DNA of 64,000 nt from an uncultured Clostridia bacterium (lineage in GTDB: Bacteria; Bacillota; Clostridia; Christensenellales; CAG-138): assembly GCA_934633695.1 (NCBI GenBank), contig CAKTYT010000001.1:1-64000 (forward strand), read 5' to 3'. Shown in pieces: positions 24,739 to 33,409 of the stretch; position 1 is the stretch's first letter; each line of letters begins with the position of its first letter. The translations under genes were made by a program, and so were the position numbers. A model generated the notes under the pieces. It made no database searches. It saw nothing but the letters and a program-made list of their open reading frames with translations, and was not told where the DNA came from.

Positions 24739-26973
24739 GTGATTGAACTTACTCAGCACGGTATGTATCTTGTGAACGGTGTCCCCTGTGACAATGTTCA
24801 GATTCCCCCGGAGCAGGCCCGTTGTGAAACTATTGCCTACAAGATTCTGCAGGCACACAACACCTCGGAGGATCCCAATAAGCTCAAGCTCAGGTTTGAT
24901 GCACTTGTTTCTCACGACATTACCTATGTGGGCATTATTCAGCAGGCCCGTGCTTCCGGCATGAAGGAATTCCCCATGCCGTATGCGTTGACCAACTGCC
25001 ACAACAGTTTGTGTGCAGTCGGCGGCACCATAAACGAAGATGACCATGTGTTCGGTCTTTCTGCCGCAAAAAAATACGGCGGAATCTACGTTCCTGCGAA
25101 CCAGTCGGTCATCCATTCCTATGCGCGCGAACAGATGGCGGTCTGCGGCGGAATGATTCTCGGTTCGGACTCCCACACAAGGTATGGTGCACTTGGCACC
25201 ATGGCAGTCGGCGAGGGCGGACCTGAGCTTGCAAAACAGCTGCTCAAAAATACATGGGATGCTCCCATGCCCGAAGTTGTGCTCGTCTACCTGACCGGAA
25301 AGCCCCGTCCCGGCATCGGTCCGCACGATGTTGCACTTTCACTCGTCAAGGCAACGTTCGAAAGCGGCTTTGTCAACAACCGCGTGCTTGAATTTACGGG
25401 TCCCGGTGTTGCTAACCTCCCCATTGATTTCAGAAACGGTATTGACGTCATGACGACCGAAACCACATGTCTCTCCTCCATTTGGGAGACCGATGAAGAA
25501 ACACGCAAATTCTATAAAACTCACAAGAGGGAAGAGGCATACAAGTGCCTGAAGCCCGGTCCAATTGCATATTACGACCGCATGATAACCATCGATCTGA
25601 GCAAACAGGAGTCGATGATCGCTCTTCCGTTCCATCCCTCCAATGCATATACGATCCATGAATTCCTCGAAAATGCGGATGAACTCCTTAAAAAAGTCGA
25701 AACTGACGCCGCAAAGCGTTTCCCAAAGGCAAACGTCAAGCTCGTCAATAAGATTCACGATGGCGGCGTATGGGCTGACCAGGGCGTTATTGCGGGTTGT
25801 TCCGGTGGCTTGTTTGACAATATTGCCGAAGCTGCCGACATTCTTCGTGGAGGAAGCACGGGCAACGGTGCATTCACACTCGATGTTTATCCCACATCTG
25901 TTCCCGTATCGATGGCTCTTACAAGAATGGGTGCGACAAACGATCTGCTCGCCGCAGGTGCAGTTATTAAGCCCAGTTTTTGCGGTCCGTGCTTCGGTGC
26001 AGGAGATGTGCCCTCAAACAATGGTCTTTCGCTGCGTCATACGACACGCAATTTCCCCAACCGTGAAGGTTCAAAGCCTGGTGAAGGCCAGTTTGCAGGC
26101 GTCTGCCTGATGGATGCAAGGTCGATTGCCGCAACGGCACTTAACGGCGGTAAAATCACTGCCGCGACAGACATTACTTACGATAACACAATTCCCGAAT
26201 ACGTATTCGATTCCAGTGCGTATGACAAGCGTGTTTATTATGGTTACGGCAAAGCAGACCCCTCTGTGGAGCTTATCATGGGTCCGAATATCACCGATTG
26301 GCCCAAGATGTATGCCCTTACCGAAAATCTCCTTGTCAAGCTTGCGGCTGTTATCCACGATCCCGTAACCACCACCGATGAGCTCATTCCCTCCGGCGAA
26401 ACCTCATCTTACCGCAGCAATCCTCTACGTCTCTCCGAATTCACCCTCTCACGCAGAGAACCGGCCTATGTCGGAAGGGCAAAGGAGGTTGCAAAGCAGG
26501 AGGCTGCACGCAGGGCGGAAGGCTCCGCAGAGGTCGTTGAAGCCCTCAATCATGTTGGAAACGGAGAAGAACTTGCGAAGAACACGCAGTTCGGTTCCTG
26601 CGTATTCGCAAACAAACCCGGTGACGGTTCGGCACGAGAACAAGCCGCTTCCTGCCAGAAGGTGCTTGGCGGCTTTGCAAACATCTGCTATGAGTATGCA
26701 ACCAAGCGCTACCGCAGCAACTGCATTAACTGGGGTATTCTTCCCTTTACAATTGACAGCGAAGTCGAATTTGACTATCAGCCCGGAGATTACGTATTCG
26801 TTCCCGGCGTTCGCAAAGCGGTCGAAGAAGGTATTGAAGATATTCCCGCAAAGGTCATTACAGCAGATGGCAGCGTGAAAGATATCACTCTGCACCTTAA
26901 AGGCCTCACTCCCAACGAAAAGGAAATTATCCTTGATGGCTGCCTGATGAATTACTACGCAGCAAGAAATTAA
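24739..26973 (+). CDS. Aconitase-family hydratase
   Basis: The predicted reaction is citrate to isocitrate through aconitate on a [4Fe-4S] cluster. The start is GTG at 24739, seven bases after AGGAGG, giving 744 residues. Cluster ligands are likely Cys 354 (GCSGG), Cys 415 and Cys 418 (FCGPCFG). LGSDSHTRYGALG and GPCFGAG are aconitase-type motifs. The C-terminal swivel domain has YRSNCINWGI. The sequence resembles YbhJ-like hydratases more than housekeeping AcnA, so the substrate could differ. icd follows 62 bases downstream, supporting a citrate-to-2-oxoglutarate role. The leader carries a cobalamin riboswitch. Confidence 0.85.
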   Translation: MIELTQHGMYLVNGVPCDNVQIPPEQARCETIAYKILQAHNTSEDPNKLKLRFDALVSHDITYVGIIQQARASGMKEFPMPYALTNCHNSLCAVGGTINEDDHVFGLSAAKKYGGIYVPANQSVIHSYAREQMAVCGGMILGSDSHTRYGALGTMAVGEGGPELAKQLLKNTWDAPMPEVVLVYLTGKPRPGIGPHDVALSLVKATFESGFVNNRVLEFTGPGVANLPIDFRNGIDVMTTETTCLSSIWETDEETRKFYKTHKREEAYKCLKPGPIAYYDRMITIDLSKQESMIALPFHPSNAYTIHEFLENADELLKKVETDAAKRFPKANVKLVNKIHDGGVWADQGVIAGCSGGLFDNIAEAADILRGGSTGNGAFTLDVYPTSVPVSMALTRMGATNDLLAAGAVIKPSFCGPCFGAGDVPSNNGLSLRHTTRNFPNREGSKPGEGQFAGVCLMDARSIAATALNGGKITAATDITYDNTIPEYVFDSSAYDKRVYYGYGKADPSVELIMGPNITDWPKMYALTENLLVKLAAVIHDPVTTTDELIPSGETSSYRSNPLRLSEFTLSRREPAYVGRAKEVAKQEAARRAEGSAEVVEALNHVGNGEELAKNTQFGSCVFANKPGDGSAREQAASCQKVLGGFANICYEYATKRYRSNCINWGILPFTIDSEVEFDYQPGDYVFVPGVRKAVEEGIEDIPAKVITADGSVKDITLHLKGLTPNEKEIILDGCLMNYYAARN

Positions 26974-27035
26974 CCAATACCGATGAGGGGGCGGTTCATC
27001 GAGGAACGCCCCCGAAAGTGAAGGAGAAAACATAA

Positions 27036-28250
27036 ATGGAAAAGATAAAAATGATTACTCCGCTCGTCGAAATGGACGGCGATGAAATGACACGTGTCCT
27101 CTGGGGCATGATAAAAAAACAGCTCATTCTCCCCTTTGTTGATCTCAAAACGGAATATTACGACCTTGGTCTGCTCCACCGCAATGAGACAGGCGATAAG
27201 GTAACGGTCGAAGCAGCAAATGCGACCCGCAGGCTCGGCGTTGCAGTAAAATGTGCAACGATTACCCCGAATGCACAGCGTATGCAGGAATATCCTCAGC
27301 TGACCGAAATGTGGAAGAGTCCCAACGGCACGATCCGCTCCATTCTCGATGGAACTGTCTTCCGTGCTCCTATCCTTATGGACTCCATTCACCCCGTAGT
27401 TAAGACGTGGAAAAAGCCCATCACCATTGCCCGTCACGCCTATGGCGACGTTTATAAGAGCGTTGATATGTACACGACCGAACCCGGTACATGCACAATG
27501 ACATTTACCGGCGAGAGCGGTGAAACAAAAACTTTGACCGTTCAGAAGGTTGACGGTCCGGCAGTATGGCAGGGTGCTCACAATAAGGAGAAGAGCATAA
27601 GGTCCTTTGCAAAGGCTTGCTTCCAGTATGCAATAGATACAAAGCAGGACCTTTGGTTCTCCACAAAAGATACTATCGCAAAGATTTACGACGGCGAATT
27701 CAAGCGTGTCTTTGAAGAAGAATTTGAAGCAAATTACCGTACAGAATTTGAAAAGCTCGGAATCACCTATTTCTATACCCTTATCGACGATGCAGTCGCA
27801 AGGGTCATACGCAGCGAAGGCGGATTCATTTGGGCATGCAAGAACTATGACGGTGATGTTATGAGCGATATGGTTTCGACCGCATTTGGCTCGCTTGCAA
27901 TGATGACTTCCGTACTTGTTTCTCCTGACGGTACCACAGAGTATGAGGCTGCACACGGTACGGTCACGAAGCACTATTATCGTCACCTCAAGGGCGAGGA
28001 AACCTCAACCAATCCCATGGCGACGATTTATGCGTGGACGGGTGCACTGCGTAAACGCGGTCAGCTCGACAAAATCGAAGCACTTGAAAACTTTGCCGAT
28101 AAACTCGAAAAGGCATGCATAGAAACCCTTGCAGACGGCATCATGACAAAGGACCTTGTCGGTCTTGTAGATGATCCGTCGGCAGTGCAGGCTGTTACCA
28201 GTGCAAAGTTCATTGCTGCCATTAGGGAAAGACTTGAAAAGGCTCAGTAA
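27036..28250 (+). CDS. icd: Isocitrate dehydrogenase, eukaryote-like NADP type
   Basis: The enzyme oxidatively decarboxylates isocitrate to 2-oxoglutarate, in this subfamily usually with NADP+. The 404-residue protein starts MEKIKMITPLVEMDGDEMTR, typical of the homodimeric group shared with mitochondria rather than the E. coli type. It has the substrate-binding SPNGTIRSILDGTVFR near residue 95 and the cofactor segment EAAHGTVTKHYYRH near 310. AAGGAG precedes the ATG. It is the second gene of the riboswitch operon. Confidence 0.93.
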   Translation: MEKIKMITPLVEMDGDEMTRVLWGMIKKQLILPFVDLKTEYYDLGLLHRNETGDKVTVEAANATRRLGVAVKCATITPNAQRMQEYPQLTEMWKSPNGTIRSILDGTVFRAPILMDSIHPVVKTWKKPITIARHAYGDVYKSVDMYTTEPGTCTMTFTGESGETKTLTVQKVDGPAVWQGAHNKEKSIRSFAKACFQYAIDTKQDLWFSTKDTIAKIYDGEFKRVFEEEFEANYRTEFEKLGITYFYTLIDDAVARVIRSEGGFIWACKNYDGDVMSDMVSTAFGSLAMMTSVLVSPDGTTEYEAAHGTVTKHYYRHLKGEETSTNPMATIYAWTGALRKRGQLDKIEALENFADKLEKACIETLADGIMTKDLVGLVDDPSAVQAVTSAKFIAAIRERLEKAQ

Positions 28251-28264
28251 CAGGAGGCACGAAA

Positions 28265-28558
28265 ATGGAACTCAAAATAAACAGCACGGCAGGGACAATG
28301 GAATCGAGCGATATAATGATCGTCCTTGAACCGAGGAGCGAAGGCGGTATCGAGCTGGAGATCACCAGCAGCGTTATGCAGCAGTTCGGTAAGGAAATCA
28401 GAAAAGTTATTCTCGACACTCTCGCTGAATACGGCGTTGAAAATGCAAAAATCGAAGCGATTGACAAAGGTGCGTTGAATTGCACCGTCAAAGCACGCAC
28501 CGTTGCGGCAATCTGCCGCTCGGCACAGAGCAGCGATTACCGTTGGGAGGTAAAATAA
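28265..28558 (+). CDS. citD: Citrate lyase acyl carrier protein (gamma subunit)
   Basis: CitD carries the phosphoribosyl-dephospho-CoA arm to which acetyl is bound. The 97-residue protein has AGTMESSDIMI near the start; Ser 14 is the position expected for the prosthetic group. The ATG follows AGGAGG 14 bases after icd, and citE begins immediately after its stop. The genes that make and attach the prosthetic group (citX, citG) and the activating ligase citC are not adjacent. Confidence 0.93.
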   Translation: MELKINSTAGTMESSDIMIVLEPRSEGGIELEITSSVMQQFGKEIRKVILDTLAEYGVENAKIEAIDKGALNCTVKARTVAAICRSAQSSDYRWEVK

Positions 28559-29455
28559 ATGTACGTTAAAGACCGCTTGAGGAGGAGCATGATGTTCATT
28601 CCGGGCAACAACCCCGGCATGATTCGCGATGCTCATATCTACGGTGCGGACAGCATTATGTTCGACCTTGAAGATTCCGTTGCATACACCGAAAAAGATG
28701 CAGCGCGTCTTCTCGTTTACAATGCACTGAAGACACTTAATTTCGGAACAAAGGAAACTGTTGTTCGAATCAACGATCTAGCCAGCGGATTGGGCATAAT
28801 GGACCTTGAGGCTGTTGTGCGTGCGGGCGTGCAGGTCGTCCGTCTTCCAAAAACAGACAGTGCACAGGATGTCATTGACTGTGAACGAGAAATTGCGAGA
28901 ATTGAGAGCGAAGCGGGCATTCCCGTCGGCACGACAGGCATGATGGCGGCAATTGAGTCTGCAAACGGTGTTCTTAACGCTGCTTCGATAGCGAAGGCGA
29001 GTAACAGGCTCATTGGTATCGCCCTCGGTGCAGAGGACTATGTTACCGACCTTAAAACGACGCGTGCAGACGGCATCGAACTGCTTTTTGCAAGGAGCAT
29101 GATTCTCAATGCCGCTCGTGCAGCGGGAATAGCTGCTCTTGACACCGTCTATTCCGATGTCAATAACGAAGAAGGCTTTATTGCAGAGGCAACTGTTATC
29201 AAAAAACTTGGTTTTGACGGAAAGTCCATCATTAATCCCAGGCAGATTGAACCTCTGCACAAGGTGTTCATGCCCAGCGAGAAGGATCTTGCAAAGGCAA
29301 GGGCAATTATGGAAGCCATTGCCGAGGCGAACGCACGCGGCAGCGGCGTTGCAAGCTTGAAAGGCAAAATGATCGACAAGCCTGTTGTTATCCGTGCCCA
29401 GAGGCTGCTTGCACTGCATGAGGCAGGAAGCAAAATCGACGAAGTGGAGGACTGA
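28559..29455 (+). CDS. citE: Citrate lyase beta subunit
   Basis: CitE cleaves citryl-ACP to oxaloacetate and acetyl-ACP. The 298-residue protein of the HpcH/HpaI aldolase fold has RRSMMFIPGNNPGM at the N-terminus, the Mg-binding MFDLEDSVAY, and IALGAEDYVTDL in mid-protein. It sits in the order citD-citE-citF with no gap to citD. The same fold serves in citramalate lyase and CitE-like lyases, so citramalate remains an alternative substrate. Confidence 0.92.
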   Translation: MYVKDRLRRSMMFIPGNNPGMIRDAHIYGADSIMFDLEDSVAYTEKDAARLLVYNALKTLNFGTKETVVRINDLASGLGIMDLEAVVRAGVQVVRLPKTDSAQDVIDCEREIARIESEAGIPVGTTGMMAAIESANGVLNAASIAKASNRLIGIALGAEDYVTDLKTTRADGIELLFARSMILNAARAAGIAALDTVYSDVNNEEGFIAEATVIKKLGFDGKSIINPRQIEPLHKVFMPSEKDLAKARAIMEAIAEANARGSGVASLKGKMIDKPVVIRAQRLLALHEAGSKIDEVED

Positions 29456-29457
29456 TT

Positions 29458-30993
29458 ATGAGCTTTGAACTGGAAAAGATTCCGCATATCGACGAAATTT
29501 CGAATCACGGCAAGTTCACGGGGACCCGTGAAAAGAACACCGAGGTTTTCAAACAGCGTTGCAGAGACTGCAATAAGGTCGTAGGATCTCTTGAGGAGGC
29601 AATCGTCAAATCAGGTCTTAAGGACGGAATGACGATTAGTTTTCACCACCATTTCCGCAATGGCGACCATATTATAAATACTGTTTTGCAGAAACTTTCA
29701 GATATGGGCTTTAAAAATCTTACTCTTGCCGCTTCATCACTTGCGAGCATACACGCTCCGGTAATTGAGCACATCAAATCCGGACTTATTACCCATATCG
29801 AAACCTCCGGTCTTCGCGGCGAGCTCGCCGAGCAGATTTCAAGGGGTCTTATGGATTTCCCGGTCGTGTTCAGATCCCATGGCGGAAGAGCCTCTGCGAT
29901 TCGCTCTGGCGAGCTGCACATCAATGTCGCATTCCTCGGTGCACCGTCCTGTGACCCGTACGGCAATGCAAACGGATACAGCAGGGACAGCGATGACGGG
30001 ATCATGTGCGGCTCACTGGGTTACGCAAGGACGGATGCGGAGTATGCTGATAAGGTTGTCGTCATCACAAATAATCTCGTTGCTTATCCCAACGCTCCCT
30101 GGGCGATTCCCGAGCATGATGTTGACTATGTTGTACTGACTGACGACATCGGCGATCCCAAGGGCATTATGAGCGGTGCAACAAGATACACCAAAGACCC
30201 AAAGGAGTTGCTTATCGCAAAGACTGCCGCAAACGTTATTGAGGCAACAGGTTACCTCTATGATGGTTTTTCAATGCAGATGGGATCCGGCGGTGCTTCT
30301 CTCGCAACCGCAAGGTTTATTCGTCAGAAGATGATCGATAAAGGCATACACTGCCGCTTCGCTCTCGGCGGAATAACGGGCCAGATAACCGCAATGCACG
30401 AAGAGGGCTTGATCGACCGCATTCTCGACGTTCAGAGCTTTGATCTTGATGCCGCAAAGTCGCTCAAAAACAATCACTTCCACCACCAGATAAGTGCAAC
30501 GTACTATGCAAGTCATCTCGTCGCAACTGCGGCTGAACAGCTTGACTTCGTAATTCTTTCTGCACTTGAAATCGACACCGACTTCAACGTAAACGTTCTG
30601 ACGGGTTCCGATGGCGTGATAAGAGGTGCAATAGGCGGTCACCCTGACACTGCAGAAGGTGCAAGTCTCTCAGTAATCGTTGCTCCGCTTACAAGAGGCA
30701 GAATCCCCACCATTGTAAACCATGTGGGCACTGTAGTCACTCCGGGCAGCGTTGTTGACGTTCTTGTAACCGACCAGGGCATTGCAGTCAACCCCAAACG
30801 CCCCGATTTGAAAGAAAAAATCGAAGCATTTGGTCTGCACGTGTTCGATATTCATGTCTTGCAGAAAAAAGCGGAAGCTCTTGTCGGAGTTCCCGACCCC
30901 ATCCGCTATAAGGACAAGGTTGTAGGCGTTGTAATGTACAGAGACAATACTGTCGTCGATGTAATCCGTCAAATCGATGAAAATGAACTGTAA
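29458..30993 (+). CDS. citF: Citrate lyase alpha subunit (citrate:acetyl-ACP transferase)
   Basis: CitF exchanges the acetyl group on the carrier for citrate. The 511-residue protein has the CoA-transferase-like features FHHHFRNGD near residue 62, FRSHGGRA, GAPSCDPYGNANG and MQMGSGGASLATARF. The length matches CitF. It starts two bases after citE and is the last gene before a strong terminator, so the operon is acn-icd-citD-citE-citF. Confidence 0.95.
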   Translation: MSFELEKIPHIDEISNHGKFTGTREKNTEVFKQRCRDCNKVVGSLEEAIVKSGLKDGMTISFHHHFRNGDHIINTVLQKLSDMGFKNLTLAASSLASIHAPVIEHIKSGLITHIETSGLRGELAEQISRGLMDFPVVFRSHGGRASAIRSGELHINVAFLGAPSCDPYGNANGYSRDSDDGIMCGSLGYARTDAEYADKVVVITNNLVAYPNAPWAIPEHDVDYVVLTDDIGDPKGIMSGATRYTKDPKELLIAKTAANVIEATGYLYDGFSMQMGSGGASLATARFIRQKMIDKGIHCRFALGGITGQITAMHEEGLIDRILDVQSFDLDAAKSLKNNHFHHQISATYYASHLVATAAEQLDFVILSALEIDTDFNVNVLTGSDGVIRGAIGGHPDTAEGASLSVIVAPLTRGRIPTIVNHVGTVVTPGSVVDVLVTDQGIAVNPKRPDLKEKIEAFGLHVFDIHVLQKKAEALVGVPDPIRYKDKVVGVVMYRDNTVVDVIRQIDENEL

Positions 30994-31019
30994 CAAACAA
31001 AACTAAATAAGTCTTGCTA

Positions 31020-31056
31020 CGGACGGTACTTAAAAAAGTGCCGTCCGCTCCTTTTT
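31020..31056 (+). terminator. Terminator of the citrate operon
   Basis: CGGACGGTACTT (31020-31031) and AAGTGCCGTCCG (31036-31047) pair with one wobble or mismatch around an AAAA loop, followed by CTCCTTTTTT. Confidence 0.9.
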
Positions 31057-31079
31057 TGGCAGAAGTCGGCAAATATAAC

Positions 31080-31108
31080 TTGCAATATTCAGCCCCGGAG
31101 AGTAAAAT
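31080..31108 (+). promoter_or_regulatory. Promoter of ptb-buk
   Basis: TTGCAA (31080-31085), 17 bases, TAAAAT (31103-31108). Confidence 0.75.
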
Positions 31109-31172
31109 AGAAGTGATACGACGGTGATGGTTCCGTCAAAATAGAATCTAATCTTTTTTGGAGGCAAAAATC

Positions 31173-32081
31173 ATGGCTATGAAGTCTTTTGATGAGCTGA
31201 TTGCAAAAGTCAAATCCGGCAAAAAATCTACGGTTGCACTCGTATGTGCAAACGATGAACATGCACTTGAAGCAGTTATCCACGCATCCGACCTTGTTAA
31301 CGCAATTCTCGTAGTGGAAGGTGATAAAGTTGAAGAGCTTAAGGGCATCCTCACATCCCTCGGTAAAAATCCCGATGATTTCGAGATCGAAGTTGTTCCC
31401 GAAGGTATGCATCCAAGCGTTTGTGCAGCGTCCCTCATTCATGCAGGTCGTGCAGACTTCCTCATGAAGGGTAAAATTATGACAGGCAACCTCCTCAAGG
31501 GCGTTCTTACTCCCGAGGCAGACCTTCGTACCGGTTCGCTCATGAGCCACGTTATGCTCTTTGAAGTCCCGGGCTATCACAAGCTCCTCGGTGTTACCGA
31601 CGGCGGCATGTGTACCTATCCCGATCTTGAGAAAAAAGTCGGCATCGTTAAGAATGCTGTCAGCTTCTTCCATAGAATCGGCGTTGAGAAGCCCAACGTT
31701 GCAGCCCTTTGTGCAATCGAAACAATTAATCCCAAAATGCCCGAAACAGTTGACGGTGCAGAGCTTAAGCGTATGAGCCTTGCAGGCGAGCTCGGCGAAT
31801 GCTATGTCGAAGGCCCGATCAGCTACGACCTTGCAATGGTTCCCGAACTTTCCAAGGTAAAGGGCTATAAGGATTGCCCCTGCTGCGGCGATTTTGATAT
31901 TCTTCTCGTTCCCGAAATCGTTGTCGGCAATGTTCTCGGCAAGTGCCTTACCTACACCTGCGGCGGAAGAATGGCAGGCATCATTATGGGCTGCAAAGTT
32001 CCTATCGTGCTCACAAGCCGCGGTTCCAGTGCGGAAGAAAAATATTTCAGCCTCGCAATGGGTGCCGGCTTTGTAGGTTGA
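31173..32081 (+). CDS. ptb: Phosphate butyryltransferase
   Basis: Ptb converts butyryl-CoA and phosphate to butyryl phosphate. The ATG at 31173 follows GGAGG and gives 302 residues. The family features include ALVCANDEHALEAV, the FLMKGKIMTGNLLKGVL segment near residue 100, VTDGGMCTYP, and the C-terminal IVLTSRGSSAEEKYFSLAM phosphate-binding region. It lies 7 bases upstream of buk, the classical ptb-buk pair. Relatives also act on branched acyl-CoAs, so isobutyryl- or isovaleryl-CoA are possible alternatives. Confidence 0.94.
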   Translation: MAMKSFDELIAKVKSGKKSTVALVCANDEHALEAVIHASDLVNAILVVEGDKVEELKGILTSLGKNPDDFEIEVVPEGMHPSVCAASLIHAGRADFLMKGKIMTGNLLKGVLTPEADLRTGSLMSHVMLFEVPGYHKLLGVTDGGMCTYPDLEKKVGIVKNAVSFFHRIGVEKPNVAALCAIETINPKMPETVDGAELKRMSLAGELGECYVEGPISYDLAMVPELSKVKGYKDCPCCGDFDILLVPEIVVGNVLGKCLTYTCGGRMAGIIMGCKVPIVLTSRGSSAEEKYFSLAMGAGFVG

Positions 32082-32088
32082 TTTGTCT

Positions 32089-33180
32089 ATGGAAAGAATT
32101 CTCGTTATTAACCCCGGTTCAACATCAACCAAAATTGCCGTTTTTGATGACGATAAGCAGATCCTGAAGGAAACCATCCGTCATGCCCCCGAAGACCTGA
32201 AAAAATTTGACTGGGTAATGGATCAGTTTGAATACAGAATGAAGCTTATTGACGATTGCCTCAAGGTTGACGGGATTGACAAAGAAAGCCTTACCTGCGT
32301 AATGGCAAGGGGCGGGCTTCTTCCTCCAGTCAAGTCCGGTGCAATAAAAATCAATAAGGCAATGATTGATTATTTCTATGCCGCAAAGGTGAACGTCCAC
32401 ATCAGCAATCTCGCCTGTGTACTTGCAAATGCAATTGCAGAACCTCTCGGCATTCCGGCAATGGTCTATGATCCTGTTGCAGTTGACGAGCTTGAGCCGG
32501 TTGCAAGGATTACCGGTATGCCCGAAGTTCCCAAGGTCAGCCGCGGTCACGTCCTCAACTCCCGTGCGATGGCAAGGCGTTGTGCCGAAGAGATTCTCGG
32601 TAAAAAGTTGGAGGACAGCACGATTATCGTTGACCATATCGGCGGCGGCTGCTCAACTTGGCTTATTCATAAGGGTAAGTGCATTGACTGTTACAGCGAC
32701 GACGATGCAGGTTTCGCTCCCGAACGCTGCGGAAGGCTCCAGGCGATGGATTTTGCAATGCTCTGTTACAGCGGTAAATACACCAAAGAAGAGATGAGCA
32801 AGTACATAAGGGGCAAGTCCGGCTTTGCGGCATTGCTCGGTACGAGCGATGCATTCCAGGTCGAAAAGGATTTCCTTAACGCTGATGGCAGTGTTCCCGC
32901 CGAAAAGTGGGAGCGGACGAAGCTTGTTGTTGAAGCAATGGGCATCTCTCACGCAAAGGGCATTGCCGACCTTGCAAGCGTTGTAAGAGGTAAGGTTGAC
33001 CGTATCGTTATTACCGGCGGTCTTGCTCACTTCCCGGGTCTGATGGATATTATCAAGGATCATGCATCATGGATCGCCCCGGTGGAAATTATGCCCGGCG
33101 AATATGAGATGGAGGCCCTTGCAGCCGGCGGTCTGCGCGTTCTCTGCGGCGAAGAACAGGCGGCAGACTTTGTTCTGTAA
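32089..33180 (+). CDS. buk: Butyrate kinase
   Basis: Buk transfers phosphate from butyryl phosphate to ADP, giving ATP and butyrate. The start ATG at 32089 gives 363 residues with MERILVINPGSTSTK at the N-terminus, MARGGLLPPVKSG near residue 80, HIGGGCSTWLI and the adenosine-binding ITGGLAHF of the acetokinase/ASKHA fold. The ribosome binding site is weak, and with the short gap after ptb translation is likely coupled. A hairpin terminator follows. Confidence 0.95.
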   Translation: MERILVINPGSTSTKIAVFDDDKQILKETIRHAPEDLKKFDWVMDQFEYRMKLIDDCLKVDGIDKESLTCVMARGGLLPPVKSGAIKINKAMIDYFYAAKVNVHISNLACVLANAIAEPLGIPAMVYDPVAVDELEPVARITGMPEVPKVSRGHVLNSRAMARRCAEEILGKKLEDSTIIVDHIGGGCSTWLIHKGKCIDCYSDDDAGFAPERCGRLQAMDFAMLCYSGKYTKEEMSKYIRGKSGFAALLGTSDAFQVEKDFLNADGSVPAEKWERTKLVVEAMGISHAKGIADLASVVRGKVDRIVITGGLAHFPGLMDIIKDHASWIAPVEIMPGEYEMEALAAGGLRVLCGEEQAADFVL

Positions 33181-33221
33181 GTGCCGAATGTGATAATTGT
33201 GGTAAAATAACTTGTCTTTGT

Positions 33222-33259
33222 GGACATCGGATACGGGTCATTCCGCCGATGTCCTTTTT
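33222..33259 (+). terminator. Terminator of ptb-buk
   Basis: GGACATCGG (33222-33230) pairs with CCGATGTCC (33246-33254), followed by TTTTTAT. Confidence 0.85.
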
Positions 33260-33308
33260 ATAAGGAGACAACTGCCGGTAATAACTCTCGTACAAATATG
33301 AAGGGATA

Positions 33309-33406
33309 AAAACAGCCGTACGAAGTGTGAACTGCACCCCACTTGTTAACATTATACCACATGTCTAACAAATGAGGTGCAGTTCAGAGATCCATACGGC
33401 TGTTTT
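33309..33406. terminator. Bidirectional terminator with an enlarged loop
   Basis: AAAACAGCCGTA (33309-33320) and TACGGCTGTTTT (33395-33406) are perfect complements with T-runs on both strands. They would end tatD transcription on the minus strand. The 74-base loop contains a second, nested inverted repeat (33328-33386). Confidence 0.6.
33328..33386. mobile_element. 59-bp IS-end-like palindromic element
   Basis: The ends TGAACTGCACCCCA (33328-33341) and TGAGGTGCAGTTCA (33373-33386) are near-perfect inverted copies starting with TG and ending with CA. An inner TTGTTA/TAACAA pair adds to the symmetry. No transposase is present, so this would be a non-autonomous remnant or minimal MITE-like unit. 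It lies between the two arms of the surrounding terminator. No clear target-site duplication was seen. Confidence 0.45.
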
Positions 33407-33409
33407 TGT

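Noticed and set aside
33196..33208. TGTGGTAAAAT promoter-like sequence just before the ptb-buk terminator, suggesting a tiny RNA
   Set aside because: The -10 is good but no -35 is present at the right distance, and any transcript would be only about 50 bases. Not enough to claim a small RNA.
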